Origin: Sphingomonas jinjuensis | Lineage (GTDB): Bacteria > Pseudomonadota > Alphaproteobacteria > Sphingomonadales > Sphingomonadaceae | Direction of reading: 5' to 3' | Assembly (NCBI RefSeq): GCF_014197105.1 | Contig: NZ_JACIEV010000007.1 | Location: forward strand, 62,001 to 126,000 | Length of the DNA stretch: 64,000 nt | Part shown: positions 8,674 to 16,477 of the stretch, piece after piece | How the letters are laid out: every line of letters starts with the position of its first letter | How positions within the stretch are numbered: the first letter of the stretch is position 1 | The notes under the pieces: generated by a model | Told to the model about the DNA's origin: nothing | The model's database searches: none | The model's input: the letters and a program-made list of their open reading frames with translations, nothing else | Program-made: the position numbers and the translations under genes

Positions 8674-8726
8674 CATAGACTCCGGGAATGCGGGATAGCG
8701 GAGGCGCCATTCAGGGCGCCCGGCGA

Positions 8727-9026
8727 TCACGCCTTCCTGGGCGGGGGCAAGGCGGGCGGTGCGCCGACACCGATCGCCAGCATGCGGACGCGCGGGCTGG
8801 GCGGCAGCGCCGCGATGAAGACCGGTCCGGCGACGCGGACGCCGAGCCAGTCGCCCGGCGGTATGCAGCCGATGCAGCCATGCTGGGCGGCCGGCGCCGG
8901 CGTGGGCTTGGAATCGTGCATCGGCGCCATCGTCTCGTGGCACGCCGCCACCGCCGGTGCCGCGCTGGCGCCGTGCGGCAGCGCGGTCAGCGCCAGGACC
9001 AGCACCATGATGAGGCGAGCGAGCAT
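8727..9026 (-). CDS. Small secreted CxxC protein, unknown function
   Basis: A 99-residue protein with a clear signal peptide (MLARLIMVLVLALTALPHGASA). A short mature part carries a conserved-looking HGCIGCIPPGDW motif and scattered Met and His. Such CxxC peptides often sit beside copper-handling outer-membrane proteins in sphingomonads and resemble DUF2946-type proteins, but I cannot confirm the family. It is encoded 11 bp downstream of chrA and 53 bp upstream of the Met/His-rich protein, consistent with one transcript. Periplasmic metal binding is an inference from cysteine spacing and context. Confidence 0.7.
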   Translation of the reverse strand: MLARLIMVLVLALTALPHGASAAPAVAACHETMAPMHDSKPTPAPAAQHGCIGCIPPGDWLGVRVAGPVFIAALPPSPRVRMLAIGVGAPPALPPPRKA

Positions 9027-9037
9027 CGCGCGACCCC

Positions 9038-10420
9038 TTAGCCGATCAGCCCCGTCAGGTACAGCGCCACGCCCGCTGCAGCGTTGACCGCCAGCGTCGC
9101 GATCACGCCGGCGCGCAATTTGAGCACCGCCACCATCGCCCCTGCCGCCAGCAACGCCGCGGCCGGGTCGATGCTTGCCACCACCGGCGCGTGGAAGCGC
9201 AGCGGCCCCCAGCCGACCGCGATCGTGTCGCGAAACAGCGTGTGCAGCGCGAACCACAGCGCGAGGTTGAGGACGACGCCGACCACCGCCGCCGTCACCG
9301 CCGCCAGCGCTCCCGCGACGGCGACGTTGCCGCGCAGCCGCTCGATGAAGGGCGCGCCCATGAAGATCCACAGGAAGCACGGCACGAACGTTACCCAGGT
9401 CGCGAGCAAGCCGCCCAGCGTCCCCGCGAGCAGCGGCGGCAGCACCCCGGCGTCGCGATAGGCGCCCAGGAAGCCGACGAATTGCAACACCATGATCAGC
9501 GGCCCCGGCGTCGTTTCCGCCAGCCCAAGCCCGTCGAGCATCTCCTTCGGCCCCAGCCAGCCGTAATTTTCGACCGCCTGCTGCGCGACATAGGCGAGCA
9601 CGGCATAGGCGCCGCCGAAGGTGACCATCGCCATCGTCGCGAAGAAGGTCGCGATCCGGCTGAACACATCGTCTGGGCCGAGCAACAGGACGAGCGCCGC
9701 GATCGGCGCCAGCCACAGCGCCAGCCAGACCGCGGCGGTGCGCAGCGTCTCGCGGCGCGTCGGGCTGGCGTGGGCGGGCAGCTCCTCACCGAGCAGCGTG
9801 TCGGCATCGGCGACACCGCCGCCCCTGCCGCCGCCATGGCCGCCCGCACGGAACGCGGTGCTGCCGCGCCGGCTGCTCCACCAACCGATCAGCCCCGCGC
9901 CGAGCACGACGAGGGGAAAGGGCGCGGCGAAGAAGAAGATCAGTACGAACGCCGCCGCCGCCAGCACGCGCGCGGGCATGCTGGAGAGCGACCGCCCGCC
10001 GATCCGCACCACCGCCTGGACGACCACGGCCAGCACCGCGGCCTTGAGCCCGAAGAACAGCGCCGCGACGATGCCGACACGGCCATAGAGGACGTAGATC
10101 CAGCTGAGCGCCATGATCGCGGCGGCCCCGGGTAGGACGAACAGCGTGCCCGCGACGATCCCGCCCTTCGTGCGGTGGAGCAGCCAGCCGATATAGGTCG
10201 CCAGCTGCTGCGCCTCCGGCCCCGGCAGCAGCATGCAGAAGTTGAGCGCGTGGAGGAAGCGCTGCTCGCCGATCCAGCGCTTCTCGTCGACGAGAATTCG
10301 ATGCATCACCGCGATCTGCCCGGCGGGGCCGCCGAACGAGAGCAAGGCGATGCGCAGCCAGACCCAGAAAGCCTCGCGCAGGGTGACGGGGGCTGGGCGT
10401 TGCAGGCTGGCGGATGGCAT
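9038..10420 (-). CDS. chrA: Chromate transporter, long-chain ChrA family
   Basis: A 460-residue inner-membrane protein with two homologous CHR halves. The first opens with WVWLRIALLSFGGPAGQIA and contains the family block FCMLLPGPEAQQLATYIG. The second half repeats the pattern as FFATMAMVTFGGAYAVLAY and GLAETTPGPLIM. ChrA proteins export chromate by proton-coupled transport, although homologues outside resistance plasmids may have other substrates. The ATG at 10420 gives the usual N-terminus; 25 upstream in-frame codons look non-coding. A GGGG-rich ribosome-binding region precedes it. It heads an apparent three-gene unit with the CxxC peptide and the Met/His-rich outer-membrane protein. Confidence 0.93.
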   Translation of the reverse strand: MPSASLQRPAPVTLREAFWVWLRIALLSFGGPAGQIAVMHRILVDEKRWIGEQRFLHALNFCMLLPGPEAQQLATYIGWLLHRTKGGIVAGTLFVLPGAAAIMALSWIYVLYGRVGIVAALFFGLKAAVLAVVVQAVVRIGGRSLSSMPARVLAAAAFVLIFFFAAPFPLVVLGAGLIGWWSSRRGSTAFRAGGHGGGRGGGVADADTLLGEELPAHASPTRRETLRTAAVWLALWLAPIAALVLLLGPDDVFSRIATFFATMAMVTFGGAYAVLAYVAQQAVENYGWLGPKEMLDGLGLAETTPGPLIMVLQFVGFLGAYRDAGVLPPLLAGTLGGLLATWVTFVPCFLWIFMGAPFIERLRGNVAVAGALAAVTAAVVGVVLNLALWFALHTLFRDTIAVGWGPLRFHAPVVASIDPAAALLAAGAMVAVLKLRAGVIATLAVNAAAGVALYLTGLIG

Positions 10421-10598
10421 GGCGTTCCCCTTGTCGCGGGGATGGTCGCAGAGCTTGCCGGGGGAGGAAAGCCGCGCCTGACTTGGTGCGGGCAAAGCTC
10501 GGCTATGCCGGCCTGCGCGTCAGTTGATCTCCGAGCTGGGATTCATGGTTCCACGCACGAAGGACACGAGGATTTAGCCGGGTCGGCTGCCGAAGGAT

Positions 10599-10625
10599 GG
10601 ATCCCGGCTCGCGGCCGGGATGACG
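10599..10625. repeat. Intergenic palindrome, family B copy 2 (half element)
   Basis: Contains the family B half GGATCCCGG-type arm followed by GGCCGGGATGACG. It lies in the 230-bp gap between osmC and chrA. The rest of that gap shows no ORF or RNA gene that I can support. Confidence 0.6.
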
Positions 10626-10650
10626 AGTGGAGTGGGGGTGCCGGTGCGCA

Positions 10651-11052
10651 TCACCCCTCCCATTCGACCCTGATCGGCGCCTCGATGCCGAGCGCCTGAT
10701 GGACCGGGCAGGCGTTCGCCGCCGCCAGCAGCTTGCGCCGCAGCCGGTCGTCAACTGTGCCGGGGACGCGCACCGTCACCGCCAGCCGTGTGATGCGGCG
10801 GGGGGAGTCGGCCATGTCCTTCGTCACGCACGCGGTCGCGCCCGACAGGTCGAGGCCGTCCCTGGCGGTCGCCACCGCCATGATGCTGAGGATGCAGCCG
10901 CCGAGCGACACCGCCAGCAGGTCGCTCGGGCTGAAGCCGTCGCCCGACCCGCCCATCTCGACCGGGGCGTCGGCGACGATCACTGCGCCACTGTCGCCAT
11001 GCACCGCGCGACAGCGCATCGCGCCGTCGTAGGTGACGAGCGTGTCGGCCAT
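10651..11052 (-). CDS. OsmC/Ohr family thiol peroxidase-like protein
   Basis: A 133-residue OsmC-fold protein. The family's two redox cysteines are visible, one in SLGGCILSIM and one in NACPVHQAL. OsmC proteins reduce organic hydroperoxides in the cytoplasm, using lipoylated or thiol partners. The start ATG overlaps the last base of the ychF stop codon (TGATG), indicating translational coupling with ychF. The sequence cannot separate OsmC from YhfA-like subfamilies; the spacing of the first cysteine with GGC fits either. Confidence 0.9.
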   Translation of the reverse strand: MADTLVTYDGAMRCRAVHGDSGAVIVADAPVEMGGSGDGFSPSDLLAVSLGGCILSIMAVATARDGLDLSGATACVTKDMADSPRRITRLAVTVRVPGTVDDRLRRKLLAAANACPVHQALGIEAPIRVEWEG

Positions 11053-12152
11053 CAGACGTTGAAGCGGAACAGCATCACGTCGCCGTCCTGCACGACATAT
11101 TCCTTGCCCTCCTGGCGCAGCTTGCCGGCGTCGCGGGCGCCCGCCTCGCCGCCGCACGCGACGTAGTCGGCATAGGCGATGGTCTCGGCGCGGATGAAGC
11201 CGCGCTCGAAGTCGGTGTGGATCTCGCCCGCCGCATTGGGCGCCTTGGCACCGCGATGGACGGTCCAGGCACGCGCCTCCTTCGGGCCGACGGTGAAGAA
11301 GGTGAGCAGGTCGAGCAGCGAATAGCCGGCGCGGATGACGCGGGCGAGGCCGGTTTCCTCCAGCCCCAATTCGGCCAGGAATTCGCCGCGATCCTCCGCC
11401 GGCATCGTCGCGATTTCCGCTTCGATCGCCGCCGAGACGACGACCGCCTCGGCGCCCTCCGCCTTGGCCTTCTCAAACACGCGCGCCGACAGCGCGTTGC
11501 CGTTCGCGGCGTCGCCCTCGTCGACATTGCAGACGTAGAGGACGGGCTTGGCGGTCAATAGCTGCGCCTGGTCAAATACGCGCTGCTCCTCGGCATCCTT
11601 AGGCTCGGTAACGCGCGCCGGCTTGCCCGCGCGCAGGTGCTCGAGTGCCTGGCCAAGCACGGCGGCGCCGATCTTCGCCTCCTTGTCACCCTGCTGGCCC
11701 TTCTTGATCAGGTTGGGGACACGCTTTTCCAGGCTCTCCAGATCCGACAGCATCAGCTCGGTCTCGACCGTCTCGGCGTCGGCGATCGGATCGACCTTGC
11801 CCTCGACATGGGTGACGTCGCCGTCCTCGAAGCAGCGCAGAACGTGGACGATCGCGTCGACCTCGCGGATGTTGCCGAGGAACTGGTTGCCGAGACCTTC
11901 GCCCTTGCTGGCGCCGCGGACGAGGCCGGCGATGTCGACGAAGGCGAGCTGCGTCTCGATGATCTTCGCCGAGCCGGCGATCCGCGCCAGCTCCTGCAAC
12001 CGGGGGTCGGGAACGCCGACGTTACCGACGTTCGGCTCGATCGTGCAGAAGGGGTAGTTGGCCGCCTGCGCCGCCGCCGTTTGGGTGAGGGCGTTGAAGA
12101 GAGTGGACTTGCCGACGTTCGGCAGGCCCACGATGCCGCAGCGGAAACCCAT
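11052..12152 (-). CDS. ychF: Redox-regulated ATPase YchF (Obg-like)
   Basis: A 366-residue P-loop protein of the TRAFAC class that binds ribosomes and hydrolyses ATP rather than GTP. The P loop GLPNVGKS is at residues 9-16, followed by a switch region with VDIAGLVRGASKGEG. The altered G4 motif typical of YchF appears as LYVCNVDE, which replaces the NKxD of GTPases. The C-terminal TGS domain includes FFTVGPKEARAWTVHRG and ends with FRFNV. Length is normal for the family. It is probably cotranscribed with the downstream OsmC-like gene. Confidence 0.97.
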   Translation of the reverse strand: MGFRCGIVGLPNVGKSTLFNALTQTAAAQAANYPFCTIEPNVGNVGVPDPRLQELARIAGSAKIIETQLAFVDIAGLVRGASKGEGLGNQFLGNIREVDAIVHVLRCFEDGDVTHVEGKVDPIADAETVETELMLSDLESLEKRVPNLIKKGQQGDKEAKIGAAVLGQALEHLRAGKPARVTEPKDAEEQRVFDQAQLLTAKPVLYVCNVDEGDAANGNALSARVFEKAKAEGAEAVVVSAAIEAEIATMPAEDRGEFLAELGLEETGLARVIRAGYSLLDLLTFFTVGPKEARAWTVHRGAKAPNAAGEIHTDFERGFIRAETIAYADYVACGGEAGARDAGKLRQEGKEYVVQDGDVMLFRFNV

Positions 12153-12415
12153 GAATTTTAGTCCCAGAACTGGAGGCGGCGCCGCCGTCGCCGGCCGAGG
12201 CCGGGCAAGGGGGCATCGCGGATGATCCCGCTCCCTTAGCGACCCCGCGCGCGCACCTCAACTCGCCGCTCGGCGCACTTACTCCACAGCTTATCGTCCC
12301 GCGTCGGGATTAAGGCAGCTTTGTACTCTTTTGTGGCGCAAAACATTCGCTAGCGTCGAATTTCGGTGCGGGAGAGATGCTTCCGTGTCGTTATCTGCTT
12401 CGAGGGGGAAGGCGG
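12153..12415. other. Divergent intergenic region between ychF and the 12416 gene
   Basis: This 263-bp spacer must hold promoters for both flanking genes. Around 12310-12360 the sequence turns AT-rich (TTGTACTCTTTTGTGG, then CATTCGCTAGC), the likely promoter for the rightward gene. I see no tRNA, small conserved ORF or repeat-family member. Confidence 0.4.
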
Positions 12416-13024
12416 ATGCAGCGGACCGGGGTGGCGATGGCAGCAGTGGGGGCGGCGCTGGGCCTCGGCGCAGCGATGCCAGCATCGGCCCAGTCGATCC
12501 TCGACGTGCGCGACACCACAGCGCGCCAGGAGCAATTGCGTTCCACCGCGATCATCGGCGGCACCGTGAAAAGCGAGGCGCGGATTTCGCGCACCTTCCG
12601 CCTGCGCGTCGATACGCAGCTGACAACCGTGCCGGGCGCCGACGGACAGAACCGGATCCACCCGCGTCTCGCCCGCTCGATGGTCGATCTGTTTCCGATT
12701 CCCGACGAGGGATTTCGCCTGTCCGCGGGCAACCGCTTCGTCGCGCGGCGCGTCGCCGGGGACAGCCGCGGGCTGCTGTACACGCCGCGTGGCCCCGGCA
12801 ACGGCGTGATGCGCACCGGGCTGCGCCGGTTCAATCCGGCGGTGACGGTTGGCTACCAGGGCGAAGTCGCGCCGAAGGTCAGCCTGGGTGTCGAGGTCGG
12901 TGCGCTCAAGGGTCATGCCTGGCAGCGGGTGCGGACCGATGGCGCCATGCCGCGCGGCATGCGCGAGCGTGACCGCAATCCGGTGGCATCGCTGGTCAAC
13001 GTGGATGCGACGGTGAAGTTCTGA
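12416..13024 (+). CDS. Secreted protein of unknown function, 202 aa
   Basis: The protein starts with a clear Sec signal peptide (MQRTGVAMAAVGAALG, cleavage near ASAQS at about residue 25). The mature part has alternating polar and hydrophobic residues and several short strands ending in VDATVKF. The terminal Phe and strand-like pattern could indicate a small outer-membrane barrel or a periplasmic beta protein, but I recognise no family. The ATG at 12416 has a purine-rich ribosome-binding site (GAGGGGGAAGG). The longer frame from 12377 would add non-signal sequence. It is a single gene followed by a family C palindrome. Confidence 0.7.
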   Translation: MQRTGVAMAAVGAALGLGAAMPASAQSILDVRDTTARQEQLRSTAIIGGTVKSEARISRTFRLRVDTQLTTVPGADGQNRIHPRLARSMVDLFPIPDEGFRLSAGNRFVARRVAGDSRGLLYTPRGPGNGVMRTGLRRFNPAVTVGYQGEVAPKVSLGVEVGALKGHAWQRVRTDGAMPRGMRERDRNPVASLVNVDATVKF

Positions 13025-13050
13025 TCGGGCGGCCGGTGCGCCGCGCCCGT

Positions 13051-13132
13051 CCTCACCCTTCCGGCGCTTCGCGCCTCCCTCCCTCTCCCGACGGGAGAGG
13101 GAAAATGCTGCCGAAGGCAGCGAAGGGTGAGG
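13051..13132. repeat. Intergenic palindrome, family C copy 2
   Basis: Nearly the same outer arms as the copy at 7038-7118 (CCTCACCCTTCCGGCGC and GCGAAGGGTGAGG), with a different centre. It lies 26 bp after the stop of the secreted-protein gene and about 55 bp before the TRIC-type channel gene. Confidence 0.8.
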
Positions 13133-13187
13133 CTGACTATCCCTCTCGCTTGCCCTCGCGCCGCAACTCCCCCTACCACCCCTGCCG

Positions 13188-13817
13188 ATGCTGCAACCCG
13201 CCGCCCTGCTGCCCGCCTTCGCGCCCTGGCTCGACGTCGCCGGGCTCGCCGTGTTCGCCGTCTCGGGCGCGTTGGCGGCGGCGAAGCGGCGGCAGACGAT
13301 GGTGACGCTCTGCTTCTTTGCGGTCATCACCGGGGTCGGCGGCGGCACCGTTCGCGACCTCCTCATCGGGGCGCCGGTGTTCTGGGTCCACGACACGCGC
13401 GTCGCCGCGGTGTGCCTGGCGATGGCGGTGCTGGTCTGGATCACGCCGGTGCGCTGGTGGCGCGGCACCGCGCTCGACTGGTTCGACGCGGTCGGGCTGG
13501 CCGCTTACGCCGTCTATGGCGCGGCGAAGGCGCTCGGCTATGGCATTCCCCCGGTGCCCGCGGCGCTGATGGGGGTGGTGACCGCCTGCGTCGGCGGGAT
13601 CATCCGCGACGTGCTGGCGGGCGAGCCGTCGATCCTGATGCGCCCCGAACTCTATGTCACTGCGGCGGCGCTCGCGGCGGGGAGCTATGTCGCGCTGACC
13701 GAGCTTGACGTGCCGCGCGCCATCGCCGCGGTCGTCGCCGGATTGGCCGGCTTCGCACTGCGGGCGGCGGCGATCCATTTCCGCCTCGCCCTGCCGGCCT
13801 ATCCGCGCGGCGAATAG
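13188..13817 (+). CDS. Trimeric intracellular cation channel (TRIC/UPF0126) family protein
   Basis: A 209-residue integral membrane protein built of two repeated three-helix units. Each carries the family glycine motif: GVGGGTVRDLLIG in the first half and CVGGIIRDVLAGEP in the second. Prokaryotic TRIC proteins form trimeric K+-permeable channels; the physiological role in bacteria is unsettled. The ATG at 13188 begins a short extracytoplasmic tail before the first helix. The gene ends 13 bp from the convergent GNAT gene. Confidence 0.93.
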   Translation: MLQPAALLPAFAPWLDVAGLAVFAVSGALAAAKRRQTMVTLCFFAVITGVGGGTVRDLLIGAPVFWVHDTRVAAVCLAMAVLVWITPVRWWRGTALDWFDAVGLAAYAVYGAAKALGYGIPPVPAALMGVVTACVGGIIRDVLAGEPSILMRPELYVTAAALAAGSYVALTELDVPRAIAAVVAGLAGFALRAAAIHFRLALPAYPRGE

Positions 13818-13830
13818 CCCGCGGCGTCGA

Positions 13831-14391
13831 TCAGGTGCGCACCACGCCGACGTCGGCGAAGCGGCGCGGCTCGGCGGGCGGATTGTCCGGCTCGGCCAAC
13901 TCGCACTGCCACAGGCCGACGTCGATCCAGCGCCCGTTCTTCCAGCCAATCTCGCGAAACACGCCGGCGCGGCGGAAACCGACCGCTTCATGCAATGCGA
14001 TCGAGGGTTCGCTGGGCAGTGCGATACGCCCGATCGCCTGCGCGAAGCCCTGTGCGCGGAGCGTATCGACCAGCGCCTCGTACAGCAGCCGTCCGGCGCC
14101 CTGGCGCTGCGCCGCGTCGGCGACGTAGATTGTCGTCTCGACCGCCCAGCGATAGGCGTCGCGCTCGCTGAACCGCGTTGCATAGGCATAGCCGAGCACG
14201 CCGCCCGCCGCCTCGCCCTGCGTCGCGACCAGCCAGGGATAGAGCCCCTCGCTCGCCGCCATCCGCGTCCGCATCGTCCGCGCCTCAGGCGGCTGAGTCT
14301 CGAACGAGACGGTGCCCATCAGCACATGCGGGGCATAGATCGCCGCGATCGAACCCGCATCATCGGGCGTGGCGGCGCGGATCGCGATCAT
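13831..14391 (-). CDS. GNAT family N-acetyltransferase, phosphinothricin-type
   Basis: A 186-residue GNAT enzyme that transfers acetyl from acetyl-CoA to an amine. The block AAQRQGAGRLLYEALV is the acetyl-CoA pyrophosphate-binding motif A. The N-terminal IRAATPDDAGSIAAIYAPHV and the later HEAVGFRRAGVFREIGWKNG are characteristic of the PAT/Bar (phosphinothricin or methionine sulfoximine acetyltransferase-like) subfamily. The native substrate is unknown; such chromosomal homologues often act on amino-acid analogues. Its ATG lies 1 nt beyond the stop of sppA on the same strand, so the two are probably cotranscribed and coupled. Confidence 0.88.
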   Translation of the reverse strand: MIAIRAATPDDAGSIAAIYAPHVLMGTVSFETQPPEARTMRTRMAASEGLYPWLVATQGEAAGGVLGYAYATRFSERDAYRWAVETTIYVADAAQRQGAGRLLYEALVDTLRAQGFAQAIGRIALPSEPSIALHEAVGFRRAGVFREIGWKNGRWIDVGLWQCELAEPDNPPAEPRRFADVGVVRT

Positions 14392-14392
14392 C

Positions 14393-16276
14393 TCAGCCCG
14401 CGATGCCGAGCTTGGCCAGGACGAGATCGAGCAGCCTGGCGTCGCTCGCCACCGCCCGGCTCGGCCCGATGCCGCCGCATTCCAGGCAGCGCGCCTGGAT
14501 CGATCCGCCGCGCGCGATCCGCTGCGCATCGCCGAGCGCCTGCGCCAGCAGCGCGCGCTGCCGGGTCCCGACCTGAGCGAACACGTCGCTACCGGCATCG
14601 GCAGTGTCGTCGTCGCGATTACCGAAGGACCGCGCGAGCTCGGCGGCGAAGCCCGGCTTCTTCTCCAGATATTCGGCATGCACCTTCGCGGGATCAAGCT
14701 TGGCACGCTTTGCCGCATCGGCGATCGCGTCCTCGATGGTGCCGAACCGATCGACCAGGCCCAACTGACGCGCAGTGCCGCCGTCCCACACGCGACCCTG
14801 CGCGATCTCGTCGACCCGGCTAGGCGTCATCTTGCGCGCCTGGGCGACGCGGGCGATGAACTGGCGATAGCCTTGCTCGATCCCGGTCTGCAGGATCGCG
14901 TCCATCTCGGGCGTGGTGCCGCCGGCGATATCGGGCTGACCCGACAATGGCGTCGTCTTCACGCCATCGCTGGTCACGCCAATCTTGGCGAGAGCCTTTT
15001 CGAACGTCGGGATGATGCCGAAGATACCGATCGATCCGGTGATCGTCGTCGGTTCGGCGTAGATAGCGTCGGCACTTGTCGAGACCCAATAGCCGCCCGA
15101 TGCCGCGACACCGCCCATCGACACGACGACGGGCAGGCCGCGGCGCTTCGCCTCTGCGATTGCGGTGCGGATCCGCTCCGACGCGAACACCGATCCGCCC
15201 GGCGAATCGACGCGCACGACAAGCGCCTTCAAGTTCTTCTTGGCCAATCCGTCGAGGATGAAGCGGGCGATCGTGTCCCCGGCGGCGGTCCCCGGCCCGG
15301 CGCGGCCATCAACGATATCGCCCGCGACCGTGACGACGCCGATCGCGTCGCCCGCGGTGGGAAGCGGATTGGCATCGACGTAATCGTCATAGTCGATCTG
15401 CGCGAAGCTGCCGATCGAGCGCTTCGGATCGGCGCCCGCGATCGCAGCGACGCGGCGCTCGAAGTCGATCCGGGAGCCGAGTTTGTCGACCAGGCCAGTA
15501 CGCAGCGCAAGCTGGCCGAAGTCGCCGTTCGCCTGAGTCACCATCGCCGCCGAGTTGGCGAGATAGGCCGCGGCCTGCGCCTTGGGGCGGCCCTTGGCGA
15601 TCGCGAGCTTCCACTGATCAAGCAGCGAGCCGTACAGCGCCGTCATCGCCGCCCTGGCATCCGGCGACTGGTCGGCGCGGGTATAGGGCTCAACGAACGA
15701 CTTGTAGCGGCCGACGCGATAGACATGGACGTTGACGCCGAGCTTGTCGATCAAGCCCTTGTAGTACAGCGACGATCCGCCGGGACCTGTGAACAGCGCG
15801 ACGCCGAGCGGGTTCATCCACACCTCGCTGGCATAGGCGGCCAGCCGGTAGTCGCTATCGGTATAGCCGTCGGCATAGGCCAGTACCGGCTTGCCCCCCG
15901 CGCGGACGCGGCCCAGCGCCTCGGCAACCTCGTTGACGGTCGCGGGATAGCCGCCGCCGAAATTGGTCAGGTCGAGGACGATCGCCTTGACGCGTGCGTC
16001 GCGGCCGGCGGCCTCGATGGTGCGGACGAGGTCGCGAACGCGAAACTGGCGGGGTCCGCTCTGCCCGGACAGGGCAGCGAAGGCGGCCTGCTCCTCGGGC
16101 TGCTCGACGATCGAGCCGTTGAGGTCGAGCAGCAGCGCGCCGTTGCCGATCGCCTTGGCGCCGGGCCGCGCGTTAAGCGCCGCGAAGAGCATCGCGAAGA
16201 ACAACAGCATCGCGATCAGGACGAGCGCGTCCTTGATCCCGATCAACAGCTTCCAGGCGCCTTTGACGAGCTTCAC
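14393..16276 (-). CDS. sppA: Signal peptide peptidase SppA, 67K type
   Basis: A 627-residue membrane-bound serine protease that degrades cleaved signal peptides. One N-terminal transmembrane helix (about 10-33) is followed by two tandem SppA domains. The general-base Lys occurs in the N-terminal half (GRYKSFVEPYTRADQSPD). The nucleophilic Ser lies in the C-terminal half (MGGVAASGGYWVS), as expected for the long form. The GTG at 16276 is chosen as start because AGGAG sits 6-7 nt upstream and the membrane anchor follows at once. Upstream in-frame codons run through a family B palindrome and are not protein-like. Confidence 0.95.
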   Translation of the reverse strand: MKLVKGAWKLLIGIKDALVLIAMLLFFAMLFAALNARPGAKAIGNGALLLDLNGSIVEQPEEQAAFAALSGQSGPRQFRVRDLVRTIEAAGRDARVKAIVLDLTNFGGGYPATVNEVAEALGRVRAGGKPVLAYADGYTDSDYRLAAYASEVWMNPLGVALFTGPGGSSLYYKGLIDKLGVNVHVYRVGRYKSFVEPYTRADQSPDARAAMTALYGSLLDQWKLAIAKGRPKAQAAAYLANSAAMVTQANGDFGQLALRTGLVDKLGSRIDFERRVAAIAGADPKRSIGSFAQIDYDDYVDANPLPTAGDAIGVVTVAGDIVDGRAGPGTAAGDTIARFILDGLAKKNLKALVVRVDSPGGSVFASERIRTAIAEAKRRGLPVVVSMGGVAASGGYWVSTSADAIYAEPTTITGSIGIFGIIPTFEKALAKIGVTSDGVKTTPLSGQPDIAGGTTPEMDAILQTGIEQGYRQFIARVAQARKMTPSRVDEIAQGRVWDGGTARQLGLVDRFGTIEDAIADAAKRAKLDPAKVHAEYLEKKPGFAAELARSFGNRDDDTADAGSDVFAQVGTRQRALLAQALGDAQRIARGGSIQARCLECGGIGPSRAVASDARLLDLVLAKLGIAG

Positions 16277-16391
16277 ACGAGTCTCCTGCCGCGCCGACGC
16301 GCGCGGGGTTCGCGTCGGGCTTAGCCCGCCGTGTCGTGGCGGAGCAATACGGTTCGCGCCGGTTTCTCCGGGCCGAGCCGCCCGCCGCACG

Positions 16392-16422
16392 ATGGATCCC
16401 GGGTCGAGCCCGGGATGACGGG
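16392..16422. repeat. Intergenic palindrome, family B copy 3
   Basis: A compact hairpin, ATGGATCCCGGG with arm CCCGGGATGACGGG. It lies in the 201-bp divergent spacer between sppA and the MATE transporter. No clear promoter was recognised in that spacer. Confidence 0.75.
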
Positions 16423-16477
16423 GGAAGAGAGGACCAGCCTTGCCCCCGCCTTTCCCCATGCTAGGACCCACGCGCCC

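Noticed and set aside
12153..12415. Possible tRNA or small RNA in the ychF spacer
   Set aside because: No cloverleaf, no T-loop-like GTTCRANNC and no terminator could be found by eye.
14369..16324. 651-codon plus-strand frame over sppA
   Set aside because: Antisense to sppA; the sppA motifs are intact on the minus strand.
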